Positions 8,785 through 17,674 are shown, numbered from the stretch's first letter. The stretch: DNA of 64,000 nt from Microbacterium hydrocarbonoxydans (GCF_000956475.1 NZ_JYJB01000005.1:186001-250000), one strand, 5' to 3'. Notes: generated by a model from the letters alone, not told the origin. A program made the numbers and translations.

Positions 8785-8898
8785 CGTTTCGTCTCGCTGC
8801 GCTCGCTCAACGACCAGAACGAGGTCACCGCGTTTCGTCTCGCTGCGCTCGCTCAACGACCGAAGGGGGCGGACGGAGCTCGCTCAACGACCCGCGGG
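8785..8898. repeat. CGTTTCGTCTCGCTGCGCTCGCTCAACGA repeat cluster
   Basis: The 335-bp gap between the HNH gene and the next gene contains no supported gene. From 8785 two tandem copies (about 45 bp) of the CGTTTCGTCTCGC-TGCGCTCGCTCAACGAC arm are followed by a shorter GCTCGCTCAACGACCCG piece. All are in one orientation here, unlike the paired arms at 37605-37681. Confidence 0.8.
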
Positions 8899-8944
8899 GA
8901 GCGGAACGCCGCCCGCATCCACGACCCCATCCCCGCGCGAAGTA

Positions 8945-9409
8945 TCAACGCGAACCGAGGAGCAGCTGCACCCGCTCGTCCAGGTACTTCGCCAGCGGCA
9001 TGAACCCACCCGCGGCGCTCCAACGCACCGACGGCACCCCCTCGACCATGGCGAGCGGACCCGACGCCCCGCCGGCATCCACCGCATCCACGTCGATCGC
9101 GCTCCAGCCGACGTGGACGACCTCGCCCTCGCGGAACCCGCCCCGCACCGCCAGCGCACGGCGCTCTGCCCGGGAGCGCGCCGACTCGGCCGTGTACCCG
9201 CGACGCCCGGGCTCAGCCGCCCTCAGCACCTCGGCTGTGGCAAGCGCGTCCGCATCGGTGAGCAGCAACACTCCGATATGCCAGGCCTCGCCCACGCGCA
9301 CGATGCGATGCCCTCGCCAGCGCGACTGCCGCTCCTCTCCGAGGCCCTCCTTGGCAGCTCCGGCGAGCGCGGATCGGGCATCGTCGAGCAGTCGAGAGGC
9401 AGTGTCCAC
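8945..9409 (-). CDS. Conserved hypothetical protein
   Basis: 154-aa soluble protein with no family I recognise. It begins MDTASRLLDDARSAL and has conserved-looking blocks WRGHRIVRVGEAWHIGVLLL, AEPGRRGYTAESARSRAE and VRWSAAGGFMPLAKYL. The GTG start at 9409 is supported by TACCCT at 9416-9421 exactly 6 nt upstream (leaderless); the frame is open further but only as the shadow of purU. It is divergent from purU, 75 bp away. Function unknown. Confidence 0.75.
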   Translation of the reverse strand: MDTASRLLDDARSALAGAAKEGLGEERQSRWRGHRIVRVGEAWHIGVLLLTDADALATAEVLRAAEPGRRGYTAESARSRAERRALAVRGGFREGEVVHVGWSAIDVDAVDAGGASGPLAMVEGVPSVRWSAAGGFMPLAKYLDERVQLLLGSR

Positions 9410-9484
9410 ATCTCCAGGGTAGGAGCCGATTCGCCCGGCACCGGCATCCACGGCAGAATCGATGCACACCCTCGAGGAGTCCCC

Positions 9485-10336
9485 ATGTCTCAGCCTGATA
9501 CCGCCCGTCTGCTCATCGCCTGCGACGACCAGCCCGGCATCGTCGCCGCCGTCGCCGGTGTGCTCTCGGAGCACGGCGCGAACATCATCTCCCTCGACCA
9601 GCACTCCACCGACTCCGAGGGCGGTCGGTTCTTCCAGCGCACCGTCATCCACCTGCCCGGGCTCTCCGCTGCCCGCCCCGCTCTCGAGGCCGACCTGGGG
9701 AAGGTCGCCGAGCGCTTCGGCATGGAATGGTCGCTGCACGACACCGCACGCCGCAAGCGGGTCGCCATCTTCGTGTCGAAGTACGACCACTGCCTCATGG
9801 AGCTGCTGTGGCGCACGCAGCGCGGCCAGCTCGACATCGACATCACGATGGTCGTGTCGAACCACCCGGATCTCGCCGAGGCCGTGCGCTCCTTCGGCGT
9901 CCCCTTCGTACACATCCCCTCCGGCGACAAGCAGGCCATGGAGCAGCGGCAGCTCGAGCTGCTGCGAGGCAACGTCGACCTCGTCGTCCTCGCCCGCTAC
10001 ATGCAGATCCTCACCGACGATTTCATCGTGAATCTCGGCGCCCCGGTGATCAACATCCACCACTCCTTCCTGCCGGCGTTCATCGGGGCGAACCCCTATG
10101 CGCGTGCGAAGGAGCGCGGAGTCAAGCTCATCGGCGCGACCGCGCACTATGCGACGGCCGACCTCGACGAGGGGCCGATCATCGAGCAGGACGTCACGCG
10201 CGTCACGCATTCCGAGTCGGCAGCCGAGTTGCAGCGTCGCGGCGCGGACGTCGAGCGCCTCGTGCTGGCCCGAGCCGTGCAGTGGCACGCCGAAGACCGC
10301 GTGATCGTGCACGGCAAATCCACCGTCATCCTGTAG
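9485..10336 (+). CDS. purU: Formyltetrahydrofolate deformylase
   Basis: 283 aa, full length for the family. It hydrolyses 10-formyl-THF to THF and formate, balancing one-carbon pools and supplying formate for purine synthesis. An N-terminal ACT domain (RLLIACDDQPGIVAAVAGVL) is followed by the formyltransferase-type catalytic domain with INIHHSFLPAF (the His-containing motif) and GATAHYATADLDEGPIIEQD (catalytic Asp). ATG at 9485 follows a GAGGAG ribosome binding site. It is convergent with the nitronate monooxygenase-like gene. Confidence 0.95.
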   Translation: MSQPDTARLLIACDDQPGIVAAVAGVLSEHGANIISLDQHSTDSEGGRFFQRTVIHLPGLSAARPALEADLGKVAERFGMEWSLHDTARRKRVAIFVSKYDHCLMELLWRTQRGQLDIDITMVVSNHPDLAEAVRSFGVPFVHIPSGDKQAMEQRQLELLRGNVDLVVLARYMQILTDDFIVNLGAPVINIHHSFLPAFIGANPYARAKERGVKLIGATAHYATADLDEGPIIEQDVTRVTHSESAAELQRRGADVERLVLARAVQWHAEDRVIVHGKSTVIL

Positions 10337-10360
10337 CGAGGCGGATGCCGGGGCTGCCCG

Positions 10361-11395
10361 TCACTCCGCGCCCGGCACCCCGGCCATGAGCTCGTCGAAG
10401 GCCTCGCGCGCCGAGGCGTACCGGGCGAGTGGCGCGGCCTGCCCCATCCACAGCGACTGCAGCTCACCGAGGTTCTGCTCCCCCGCAGCAGCCCGGAAGC
10501 GCCCGCTGAGCCAGTTCTGCATGGGGAAAGGCGCGATCGTTCCGCTCGCCTCGATCGCGCGCACCGCCCGGTTGCGAGCACCCCTCGCGAGACGGCCGCT
10601 CATCGCCCTGGTCAGCACCGTGTCATCCGCGGCCGTCGAGCGGATCGCCCCGCGATGCGCGTCGTTCACGGCCGACTCCGCCGTCGCGAGGAACGCGGTG
10701 CCCACCTGCGCTCCAGCCGCCCCGAGGGCGAATGCCGCAGCCACTCCCCGCCGATCCGAGATGCCGCCCGCGGCGATCACCGGCACGTCGACCGCATCGA
10801 CCACCTGCGGCAGCAGTGCGAACAGGCCGACCAGCGACTCCTCCGCAGGCTTCAGGAACGACACTCGGTGTCCGCCCGCCTCCGCACCTGTCGCGACGAC
10901 AGCATCGACGCCGGCAGACGACAGCGCGACAGCCTCGGCGACGGTGGTCGCGGTGCCCACGAGGCGGATGCCGCGCCGATGCGCCTCGTCCACGAGCGAC
11001 GTCGACGGCACGCCGAACACAAAGCTCAGCACCGCGGGCGCCGCCTCGAGGATCGCCTCGACCTGCTCCTCGAGCGGCGGCAGGTATCGCTCCGGTCGGG
11101 CAGGCACGTCAAGGCCGACCGCCGAGTAGAACGGCTCGAGCGCCTGCGCGAACATCGCGTGCTGCGCGTTCGGCTCGACCTCATCACCCGTGGGCAGCCA
11201 GATGTTCACGGCGAACGGCTTCGAGGTCGCGGCACGCAGGGCGGCGATGGTCGACCGGATCCGGTCGCCGTCATACCCGTACAGACCGTACGAGCCGAGC
11301 CCTCCGGCCTCGCTCACCGCGGCCGTCAGCGCCACGGAAGACAGCCCGCCGAAGGGGCCGAGGACGATCGGATGCTCGACATCGAAGAGGCTCAT
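10361..11395 (-). CDS. NAD(P)H-dependent flavin oxidoreductase / nitronate monooxygenase-like
   Basis: 344 aa, FMN-binding TIM barrel of the nitronate monooxygenase (2-nitropropane dioxygenase) superfamily. Visible motifs: PIVLGPFGGLSS at the N-terminus, VVATGAEAGGHRV (phosphate-binding region), VPVIAAGGISDRRGVAAAFALGA and GAQVGTAFLAT. The lack of the classical class I catalytic-His context leaves the substrate open (nitronate, enoyl-type or quinone reduction). ATG start at 11395 with TAACGT seven nt upstream, suggesting a leaderless transcript. Confidence 0.85.
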   Translation of the reverse strand: MSLFDVEHPIVLGPFGGLSSVALTAAVSEAGGLGSYGLYGYDGDRIRSTIAALRAATSKPFAVNIWLPTGDEVEPNAQHAMFAQALEPFYSAVGLDVPARPERYLPPLEEQVEAILEAAPAVLSFVFGVPSTSLVDEAHRRGIRLVGTATTVAEAVALSSAGVDAVVATGAEAGGHRVSFLKPAEESLVGLFALLPQVVDAVDVPVIAAGGISDRRGVAAAFALGAAGAQVGTAFLATAESAVNDAHRGAIRSTAADDTVLTRAMSGRLARGARNRAVRAIEASGTIAPFPMQNWLSGRFRAAAGEQNLGELQSLWMGQAAPLARYASAREAFDELMAGVPGAE

Positions 11396-11496
11396 GCTCT
11401 CGACGTTACGCCCGCAGCGCACGGGCAGGATCGACTGTGACGAGGATGATAGCCTCACTGCACAAGCCTGCGAACGTGATGAGAAGGGGTGCGCGC

Positions 11497-11769
11497 ATGA
11501 GCGAGTGGTTCGGCCAGATGCTGAGCTTCGTCGCCGCCGCGCTCGGGCTCATCCAGGTTCCGGATGCCGCGGCCCTGGGCCTCGCGATCGCGCTCGTCGC
11601 CGTGGCCGTGCTCACGATCGCCGTCACTCTCACGCTGCTTCCCCTCAGGCAGGCAGACAGACCGCATCCGCTCCGCGCCATCGGCGTGGGCGCGCGGCTC
11701 GACCAGAGCGATCCGGATGCCGCCGGACACCCGCGTCCTCGTGCGCCGGGAGTCGCCGTTCCCGCGTAG
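11497..11769 (+). CDS. Small membrane protein (possibly DUF6412) next to a YidC-like insertase
   Basis: 90 aa with one long hydrophobic region (ALGLAIALVAVAVLTIAVTLTLLPL) and a polar, Pro-rich C-terminus. The ATG at 11497 follows GAGAAGGGG. I believe it belongs to the small family found beside YidC/Oxa1 genes in Microbacteriaceae (DUF6412), but that family call is from memory. It lies 60 bp upstream of the insertase gene and is probably co-transcribed, so a role in membrane-protein insertion is plausible. Confidence 0.7.
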   Translation: MSEWFGQMLSFVAAALGLIQVPDAAALGLAIALVAVAVLTIAVTLTLLPLRQADRPHPLRAIGVGARLDQSDPDAAGHPRPRAPGVAVPA

Positions 11770-11829
11770 TCCCCGATCGGGAGTGCGCGGTCTTCGCCGA
11801 CCCTCCCGACTCATGAAACGGACAACGCA

Positions 11830-12585
11830 TTGGACATCTTCGCCTTCCCTCCCCTGACCTGGCTGCTCGACACCGCCTACCGCGGCATGGCCGGGCTCTC
11901 CACCCTCCTCGACCCGCTCAGCACGGCATCCGCCGCCCTCGCCGTCGTCATCGTGACCCTGCTCGTGCGCACTCTGCTGATCCCGGTCGGGATCTCGCAG
12001 GCGAAGGCCGAGCAGACCAGAGCCCGCCTCGCCCCCAAGCTGCGCGCGCTACAGCAGAAGCACAAGAAGAACCCCGAGAAGCTGCAGGCCGCGATGCTCG
12101 ACCTGTACCGCAGCGAGAACACCTCCCCCTTCGCCGGCATGCTGCCGGTGCTCGCACAGGCGCCGGTCGTCGGCATCCTGTACACGCTGTTCATCCGGCC
12201 CGAGATCGCCGGACATCCGAACGAGCTGCTCACGCACGACCTTTTCGGCGCACCTCTCGACACGAGCCTCGTGCACATGCTCACCGCGGGTCCGTTCTCG
12301 GGGCAGACCCTGCTCGTCACGGGCGTCCTCATCGCGATCATGCTCGTGATCGCGGACATCACGAGGCGAGTGTTCGCCCCGGCGCCCGTCGACGATTCGC
12401 CGATGTCGTCGCCGGGAATGCTGCGCGTCATGAACGCCCTGCACTATCTGACGGCCGTCTTCGCCGTGTTCGTCCCGCTCGCAGCCGCGCTCTACCTCAC
12501 GGTCACCGTCGCGTGGACGCTCGTGCAGCGGGTCGTGCTGCGGCGCCGCTATCCTCTGCCTGAGCCGGCCGCAGTCCGGGCCTGA
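11830..12585 (+). CDS. YidC/Oxa1-family membrane protein insertase
   Basis: 251 aa, the short actinobacterial form without the large periplasmic domain. It has about five TM helices, the cytoplasmic loop QAKAEQTRARLAPKLRALQQKHKKNPEKLQ and the conserved hairpin before SPFAGMLPVLAQAPVVGILY. Oxa1-family proteins insert proteins into the cytoplasmic membrane; this one is probably a paralogue of the housekeeping YidC, which normally lies near rnpA/rpmH, not present here. The start is uncertain: TTG at 11830 is the first in-frame start codon after the preceding stop, and no clear ribosome binding site is visible. Confidence 0.85.
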   Translation: MDIFAFPPLTWLLDTAYRGMAGLSTLLDPLSTASAALAVVIVTLLVRTLLIPVGISQAKAEQTRARLAPKLRALQQKHKKNPEKLQAAMLDLYRSENTSPFAGMLPVLAQAPVVGILYTLFIRPEIAGHPNELLTHDLFGAPLDTSLVHMLTAGPFSGQTLLVTGVLIAIMLVIADITRRVFAPAPVDDSPMSSPGMLRVMNALHYLTAVFAVFVPLAAALYLTVTVAWTLVQRVVLRRRYPLPEPAAVRA

Positions 12586-12600
12586 ACGTCGGGATCCGAC

Positions 12601-13509
12601 TCACTCGGGAAGCGGGATGGGCGCCGTGAACGGCCCCTCGTCCCGCTTCTCGCGCCGCACACCCAGCGTCGTGCCGACGCTCGCGGCGATCACGAGGGCG
12701 ACGGCCAGCATCCGCAGGATCGTCGCGTCCTGACCGAGGATCAGCCATCCGGCGAGCGTCGCGAATGCCGGCTCCAGGCTGAGCAGCACCCCGAACACGC
12801 GCTGGGGCAGACGGCGCAGAGCCGCCAGTTCGAAGGTGTAGGGAATGACGGACGACAGCACAGCAGTGATCACGGCGAGCAGCAGCAGATCCGGTGCGGC
12901 GACGACCGTGACGGCTGCCGGCACGCCCACGGGCAGCAGCAGGACAGCCGCGACCAGGAGACCGACCGACAGCCCGCTGTGACCGGGGATGAGCCTGCCC
13001 ACTCGCGCGCTCATGCGGATGTACATGATCCAGAAGGCGGCCGCGACGAGGATGAAGGCGAGCCCGACCGGGTCCAGCGGCTCTGACCCGATCATGCCGT
13101 CGATGCCGAGAAGCGCCATACCCGCGAGCGCCACACCCACCCAGACCGCGTCGGCCATACGCCGGGTGAGCACGGCGGCGAGCACGAGAGGACCGAGGAA
13201 CTCGATGGCCACGGCCGGGCCGAGCGGGATGCGTTCGATCGCTGCGTAGAAGCAGCCGTTCATGGCCGCGAGCGAGACCCCGAACAGCACTGCGGCAGTC
13301 CACTGCTGCCGGTTCCACCGCCGCGGCCTCGGTCGCACGGCGACGTACAGCACGAGCGCCGCGATCGCGACGCGCAGCGACGTGACTCCCCATGGGCCCA
13401 GCACGGGGAAGAGCTGAGCGGCGACCGCGGCGCCGAAAGGCAGGGAGAGGCACGAGCCGACGACGAGGGCGACGCCCACGAGGGGGCGGGACGACGCGGG
13501 CGACTGCAC
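12601..13509 (-). CDS. EamA/RhtA-type drug/metabolite exporter
   Basis: 302 aa, about ten TM helices in two EamA repeats (LPFGAAVAAQLFPVLGPWGV, then PYTFELAALRRLPQRVFGVL). The motif PLGPAVAIEFLGPLVLAA resembles RhtA-like threonine/homoserine exporters, so amino-acid or small-metabolite efflux is likely. GTG start; TAGGCT (13516-13521) lies exactly 6 nt upstream, so the adjacent GGAGAG is not a ribosome binding site and the transcript is probably leaderless. Convergent with the YidC-like gene, 15 bp away. Confidence 0.85.
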   Translation of the reverse strand: MQSPASSRPLVGVALVVGSCLSLPFGAAVAAQLFPVLGPWGVTSLRVAIAALVLYVAVRPRPRRWNRQQWTAAVLFGVSLAAMNGCFYAAIERIPLGPAVAIEFLGPLVLAAVLTRRMADAVWVGVALAGMALLGIDGMIGSEPLDPVGLAFILVAAAFWIMYIRMSARVGRLIPGHSGLSVGLLVAAVLLLPVGVPAAVTVVAAPDLLLLAVITAVLSSVIPYTFELAALRRLPQRVFGVLLSLEPAFATLAGWLILGQDATILRMLAVALVIAASVGTTLGVRREKRDEGPFTAPIPLPE

Positions 13510-13535
13510 CTCTCCAGCCTAGAGCCGGGGGTGCA

Positions 13536-14420
13536 TCACAGCGGCTTGCCTCCTGTCACGGCGAGCACCGAACCGGAGACGTACGACGACTCCGTCGAGG
13601 CCAGATACACGTACGCACCGGCCAGCTCGGCCGGCTGCCCGGCCCGGCCAAGCGGGGTGTCGGACCCGAAGGTCTTCAGCCGCTCGGCATCCCAGCCAGT
13701 CGCGGGAATCAGCGGGGTCCAGATCGGGCCTGGTGCGACGGCGTTCACACGCACGCCGCGCGGCCCCGCCTCCTCCGCGAGCGCCTTCACGAACGCGACC
13801 TGAGCGGCCTTCGTCATGGCGTAGTCCAGGAGGCCCGGCGAGGGGTTGAAGGCCTGGATGGATGCCGTCACGATGATGCTCGCTCCCGGCTCCAGGTCCG
13901 GCATCGCGGCGCGCGTCGTGAAGAGCTGCGAGAGGAGGTTGGTCTCGAACACCCGCCGCATCCGCTCGGTGCGAAGATTCTCGATGCCGTCGATGTCGTG
14001 CTGGTAGCCCGCGTTGAGCACCAGCACGTCGAGGCCGCCGAGCGCCTTGCGCGTCTCGAACACGATGTCGGCGGCGAAGGTCTCGTCGCGGATGTCGCCC
14101 GCGAGGCTGATGCCGTTGCGCCCCGCTTCGCGAATCAGCCCGACCGTCTCATCGGCATCCGCCTGCTCTTCCGGCAGGTGCACGATCGCGACGTCGGCGC
14201 CTTCGCGAGCGAAGGCGATCGCAGCGGCCCGGCCGATCCCGGAATCCCCTCCCGTGATGAGGGCACGGCGCCCCTCGAGCCGGCCGTGGCCGACGTAGCT
14301 CTCCTCACCGTGGTCGGGCTTGGGCATGGTCTCGTCGGTGTGGCCCGGCTGGTCCTGATGCTGCGAGGGGAAGCCCTCCTCACGGTGTGCGTGACGGGGG
14401 TCGGCGGTGTTCTCGCTCAT
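13536..14420 (-). CDS. SDR-family oxidoreductase (YghA/YhdF-like)
   Basis: 294 aa. A hydrophilic N-terminal extension (SQHQDQPGHTDETMPKPDHG) typical of the YghA/YhdF stress SDRs precedes the Rossmann fold: nucleotide motif TGGDSGIG, NAG (VLNAGYQ), catalytic Ser (TASIQ), YAMTK (Tyr and Lys) and the PGPIWTPL segment. NAD(P)-dependent carbonyl reduction is expected. ATG preceded by GAGGAG. A GTCAACCCCC element lies at 14500-14491 on its coding strand, shared with other stress-type genes nearby. Confidence 0.9.
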   Translation of the reverse strand: MSENTADPRHAHREEGFPSQHQDQPGHTDETMPKPDHGEESYVGHGRLEGRRALITGGDSGIGRAAAIAFAREGADVAIVHLPEEQADADETVGLIREAGRNGISLAGDIRDETFAADIVFETRKALGGLDVLVLNAGYQHDIDGIENLRTERMRRVFETNLLSQLFTTRAAMPDLEPGASIIVTASIQAFNPSPGLLDYAMTKAAQVAFVKALAEEAGPRGVRVNAVAPGPIWTPLIPATGWDAERLKTFGSDTPLGRAGQPAELAGAYVYLASTESSYVSGSVLAVTGGKPL

Positions 14421-14490
14421 GGCGCTCCTCGTGTCTCGATGTCTTCTCCGGTCGCCTTCGAGCCTGGTGGCTCATCGCATCCGGCCTCCA

Positions 14491-14500
14491 GGGGGTTGAC
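14491..14500 (-). promoter_or_regulatory. GTCAACCCCC upstream element (SDR gene)
   Basis: GTCAACCCCC reading on the minus strand, about 70 bp before the SDR start codon; a -10-like CAGGCT lies about 34 nt downstream. Same element as at 17215, 18009, 19461, 19488 and 45721. Confidence 0.4.
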
Positions 14501-14523
14501 AGGGCCCGACGCCCCGCACAGAG

Positions 14524-16164
14524 CTATTCGGCCTCCCCCACTCTCAGCCAGCGGAATCCGTAAGCGTCCAGATCCAGTTCGAACCGTCCTCTCTCGGCCG
14601 TGAGCGCAGGCCGGGACGAGAGCAGCTCATGAAGTACGTTCCCGCCGACGTCGCGCGCAGACAGCTCCACTCGCCGCGGTTCGTCTCCGAAGTTGTGCAG
14701 CGCGAGGAAGACGACGCCCTCTGCGCTCAGGGTGTGGGCGAGAACCGCCGGGTCCTGTGCGTCGAGCACCGCGACCGAGCCCCAGGCGATCTCCGGAGCC
14801 TCGCGGTAGCGGGTGGTGAGCGTCCGGATGAACGACAACAGGGAATCCGGGTCGCGCTGCTGCTCGTGCACGTTCACGTGCTCCGGCCCGTAGCCGCTCT
14901 TCGCGAGTTCTCTGCGCTGGCGCGAGACCGGAGCCGTCGAGAATCCGCCCGTCCGGTCCGGGAGCCACTGCATGGGCGTCCGCACCGCCATCCGGCTGGC
15001 GAAACCCGGCACCTCTCCCATCCCGATCTCCTCGCCGTAGAAGAGCGCTGGGGTTCCGGGCAGCGAGAACATCAGGCTGTACGCCATGCGCAGCCGACGA
15101 GGGTCGCCGCGCAGCATCGGGGCGAGCCGTCGTACGATTCCGCGCCCGTACACGCGCTGCTGCTCATCAGGCGCCAGATCCTCGAAGACCTCCTGACGCT
15201 CCTGCTCACTCAGCTGATCGAGCGTGAGCTCGTCGTGGTTGCGAAGGAACATCGTCCACCCCTGGCTCGCATCGATCTTGGGCCGCGCCCGCAGCACTTC
15301 CGCGACGGGTCCCGAGTCGTGCCTCACGAAGGCGAGGAAACACGCCTGCATGGTCGTGAAGTCGAACTGGAGGTCCAGCTCCGCACCCTTGTTGCCGAAG
15401 TACTCGAGCTGCTGCTCGTGCGGGAGGTTCACCTCGCCGAGCAGCATGGCGTCGCCGCGACGACGTGTGATGAAGCGGTTCAGCTCTCGCAGGAAGTCGT
15501 GCGGATCAGCGGTCTGGGGTCCGCCGGGCTGCTGGATCAGGAACGGCACGGCGTCGATCCGGAACCCGTCGACGCCGAGCTCGAGCCAGAAGCCCACGAT
15601 CCTCGCGATCTCGGCACGCACGGCCGGGTTCGCGAGATTCAGGTCGGGCTGATGCCGATAGAAGCTGTGATGGTAGTACTGACCGGTGCGCTCGTCCTTC
15701 TCCCAGACGCTGTCCTCTTCTCCGGGGAACACGAGGTTCTTCGATCCGCGCGTCGGCCGATCCCGCCACACGTAGTAGTCCCGGAACGGGGAGGTGCGAG
15801 AGCGCCGCGCAGCGACGAACCACGGATGCTTGTCAGAGGTGTGATTCAGGACCAGATCGATGATCACCCGCAGTCCACGACCGTGGGCGATCCGGAGCAG
15901 CTCCACCACGTGCCCGAGGTCTCCCAGCCGGGGATCGACGCCGTAGAAGTCGGTGATGTCGTAGCCGTCGTCGCGATCGGGCGTCGGCTGGAAGGGCATG
16001 AGCCACAGACAGGTGATGCCGAGATCCGCCAGATAGTCGATCCGGCTCGCGAGCCCCTCGAAGTCTCCGACGCCGTCTCCATCGGAGTCCTGAAAGGTCT
16101 CGACGTCAAGGCAGTAGACCACGGCCGTCCGCCACCAGAGATCGCTCGTGTCGGCGGCCCTCAT
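14524..16164 (-). CDS. GH13 alpha-amylase family protein, trehalose-synthase-like
   Basis: 546 aa. The catalytic barrel shows the GH13 signatures: GYDITDFYGVDPRLG, DLVLNHTSDKHPWF, the nucleophile Asp in DGFRIDAVPFL, the acid/base Glu in LLGEVNLPHE and the transition-state Asp in FLRNHDEL. DSDGDGVGDFEGLASRIDYL and the YYHHSFYRHQPDLN stretch resemble trehalose synthases (maltose to trehalose), which usually run 550-600 aa. A C-terminal beta domain ends the chain. ATG at 16164 overlaps the LLM gene stop (ATGA). Trehalose or maltodextrin metabolism in stress tolerance is the likely role; the exact reaction is not proven. Confidence 0.85.
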   Translation of the reverse strand: MRAADTSDLWWRTAVVYCLDVETFQDSDGDGVGDFEGLASRIDYLADLGITCLWLMPFQPTPDRDDGYDITDFYGVDPRLGDLGHVVELLRIAHGRGLRVIIDLVLNHTSDKHPWFVAARRSRTSPFRDYYVWRDRPTRGSKNLVFPGEEDSVWEKDERTGQYYHHSFYRHQPDLNLANPAVRAEIARIVGFWLELGVDGFRIDAVPFLIQQPGGPQTADPHDFLRELNRFITRRRGDAMLLGEVNLPHEQQLEYFGNKGAELDLQFDFTTMQACFLAFVRHDSGPVAEVLRARPKIDASQGWTMFLRNHDELTLDQLSEQERQEVFEDLAPDEQQRVYGRGIVRRLAPMLRGDPRRLRMAYSLMFSLPGTPALFYGEEIGMGEVPGFASRMAVRTPMQWLPDRTGGFSTAPVSRQRRELAKSGYGPEHVNVHEQQRDPDSLLSFIRTLTTRYREAPEIAWGSVAVLDAQDPAVLAHTLSAEGVVFLALHNFGDEPRRVELSARDVGGNVLHELLSSRPALTAERGRFELDLDAYGFRWLRVGEAE

Positions 16165-17138
16165 GACTGGCTCTCCCCGCCGAGGAGCGCTCTGATCGCC
16201 GGGATCAGCTCGGCGCCGCACCTGTGCAGGAAGGGAGACTGCGCGCGACCGACGTGGTGCAGATAGATCTCGTCGACACCGCGCGAGAGCTCGGCGACCC
16301 GCTCGGCGAGCTCCTGCGTCGAGGAGGTGACGATCACCGCCTGCCGCAGCTTCTCATCCGTCGGGTCGGCCCGGGCCTCGAAATCCTCCGGCTGTTCCAG
16401 GTCCCACATGAGCTCGGCCGGAGCGGTCGCATGCGACCACTGCTCGCGCGCCGTGCGCATGGCCTGCTCCATGGTGTCTTCGAGGCTGACGTGCACCTGC
16501 AGGGCCGTGCGCCCGGCGCCGCCGGCCCGGCGATACGCGTCGAAGGTCTCACCGCTCGCGGCGGCATCCGTCCCCACCGTGATGACTCCGTCGGCCCACT
16601 CCGCCGCACTGCTCGCCGTGTGCGGGCTGACGGCAGCGGCGAGAAGGGGTGGCGGACTCGACGGCCGGCTCCACACCCGCGCGTCGTGCACCCGCACGTG
16701 TCCGTCAACGCTCACCCGCTCACCCGCGAGCAGATCGCGGATGACCTCGACGCATTCGCGCAGCCGCTGATCCCTCGAGGCCTTGTCCGGCCAGGGATCG
16801 CCTGTCACGTGCTCGTTCACCGCCTCGCCGCTGCCCAGTGCCGCCCAGAATCTGCCGGGGAACATCTCGGCCACGGTCGCGATCGCCTGCGCGGTGATGG
16901 CGGGGTGGTATCTCTGCCCCGGTGCCGTGACGAGCCCGATCGGAATGCGGGTGGTGGCCAGGGCCGCCCCGATCCACGACCAGGCGAAGCCCGACTCCCC
17001 CTGGTTGCGGGTCCACGGTGCGAGGTGATCCGAGCACATCGCCGCGTCGAACCCTGCTGTCTCAGCCAGGCGGACGTCAGCGAGAAGCCGTCCTGGCGGC
17101 ACCTGCTCGTGCGAGGCGTGATAGCCGATGATGGTCAC
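16161..17138 (-). CDS. LLM-class flavin-dependent oxidoreductase (TIGR03885-like)
   Basis: 325 aa, luciferase-like monooxygenase TIM barrel. MTIIGYHASHEQVPPGRLL, the CSDHLAPWTRNQGESGFAWSW-type block and GRFWAALGSGEAVNEHVTG match the narrow group of LLM proteins thought to use FMN rather than F420 (TIGR03885; from memory). GTG start after AAGGAGCGTTCC. First gene of a two-gene unit with the trehalose-synthase-like gene (ATGA overlap). Substrate unknown. A GTCAACCCCC element lies 77-86 bp upstream. Confidence 0.8.
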   Translation of the reverse strand: MTIIGYHASHEQVPPGRLLADVRLAETAGFDAAMCSDHLAPWTRNQGESGFAWSWIGAALATTRIPIGLVTAPGQRYHPAITAQAIATVAEMFPGRFWAALGSGEAVNEHVTGDPWPDKASRDQRLRECVEVIRDLLAGERVSVDGHVRVHDARVWSRPSSPPPLLAAAVSPHTASSAAEWADGVITVGTDAAASGETFDAYRRAGGAGRTALQVHVSLEDTMEQAMRTAREQWSHATAPAELMWDLEQPEDFEARADPTDEKLRQAVIVTSSTQELAERVAELSRGVDEIYLHHVGRAQSPFLHRCGAELIPAIRALLGGESQS

Positions 17139-17170
17139 GGAACGCTCCTTCCCGGGCGCCCGGACAAGGC

Positions 17171-17206
17171 GGCGCCCACCCCGAGATGGTCGTCGGGATG
17201 GGCGCC
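17171..17206. terminator. GC-rich hairpin between two minus-strand genes
   Basis: GGCGCCCA at 17171-17178 pairs with TGGGCGCC at 17199-17206, extended by CCCCGA / TCGGGA: a 14-bp stem with one mismatch. It lies between the stop of the DUF7882-like gene (17250) and the LLM start (17138), where it can act as an intrinsic terminator or as a structured 5' leader. There is no clear U-tract, as is common in high-GC actinobacteria. Confidence 0.5.
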
Positions 17207-17214
17207 GGGCGCAC

Positions 17215-17224
17215 GGGGGTTGAC
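17215..17224 (-). promoter_or_regulatory. GTCAACCCCC upstream element (LLM-trehalose synthase unit)
   Basis: GTCAACCCCC on the minus strand between the DUF7882-like gene and the LLM gene; no convincing -10 is visible at the spacing seen for the FHA, CBS and csbD genes, so its role here is less certain. Confidence 0.35.
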
Positions 17225-17249
17225 AGCCCCGTTCAGGTGTCAGGCTCGA

Positions 17250-17597
17250 TCAGACCGGCGGCGTGACCGGCACGTCTCCCGCACCGGGAGTCTCGCCCGC
17301 CTCCGGCGGCTCGGGAACCAGGTACAGCCCGCTGGGTGCGTTCGCTGTGAAGGCGAGCGCTTCGATCCATGCGCGGTTGATCGCCGGCTGGCGGCTGCCG
17401 AAGTACTTGAAGACCAGGGCGCTGCCCGGCTGGATCCATACGGTCGTCCGTCCGCCGCCCACGCTCGCGTCCTCGCGCCAGCTGAACGGGAACGGCTCGC
17501 CTCGGCGGAGCTTCGCCGTGATCACGAGCTGGAGGTGAGTGAGCGCTCGATCCTCGATCTCCGTCTTCACACCGTCTTCGTAGATGAATTTGCCCAT
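17250..17597 (-). CDS. Small DUF7882-like protein
   Basis: 115 aa, soluble, of a family I associate with DUF7882 in Microbacteriaceae. It begins MGKFIYEDGVKTEIEDRALTH and has the block LQLVITAKLRRGEPFPFSW, then GRTTVWIQPGSALVFKYFG. It is a paralogue of the divergently transcribed gene at 17675 (shared pattern: LL-YEDG, ALAHL-VVI-TKLRR-E-F-FSW, G-TT-W--P---L-F-F). AAGGAG ribosome binding site 8 nt before the ATG. Function unknown. Confidence 0.75.
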   Translation of the reverse strand: MGKFIYEDGVKTEIEDRALTHLQLVITAKLRRGEPFPFSWREDASVGGGRTTVWIQPGSALVFKYFGSRQPAINRAWIEALAFTANAPSGLYLVPEPPEAGETPGAGDVPVTPPV

Positions 17598-17623
17598 CGA
17601 GAGCGCTCCTTCTGGCTTGCTGT

Positions 17624-17640
17624 CAGTCCGGATGGGACTG
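17624..17640. promoter_or_regulatory. Dyad CAGTCC-N5-GGACTG between divergent DUF7882-like genes
   Basis: A perfect 6-bp inverted repeat with a 5-bp centre, placed between the two divergent start codons and next to the region expected for the -35 of the 17675 gene. Candidate operator for both genes. Confidence 0.4.
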
Positions 17641-17674
17641 TCGAAATCTTCCCCCTATGCGTAGCGTATTCGGT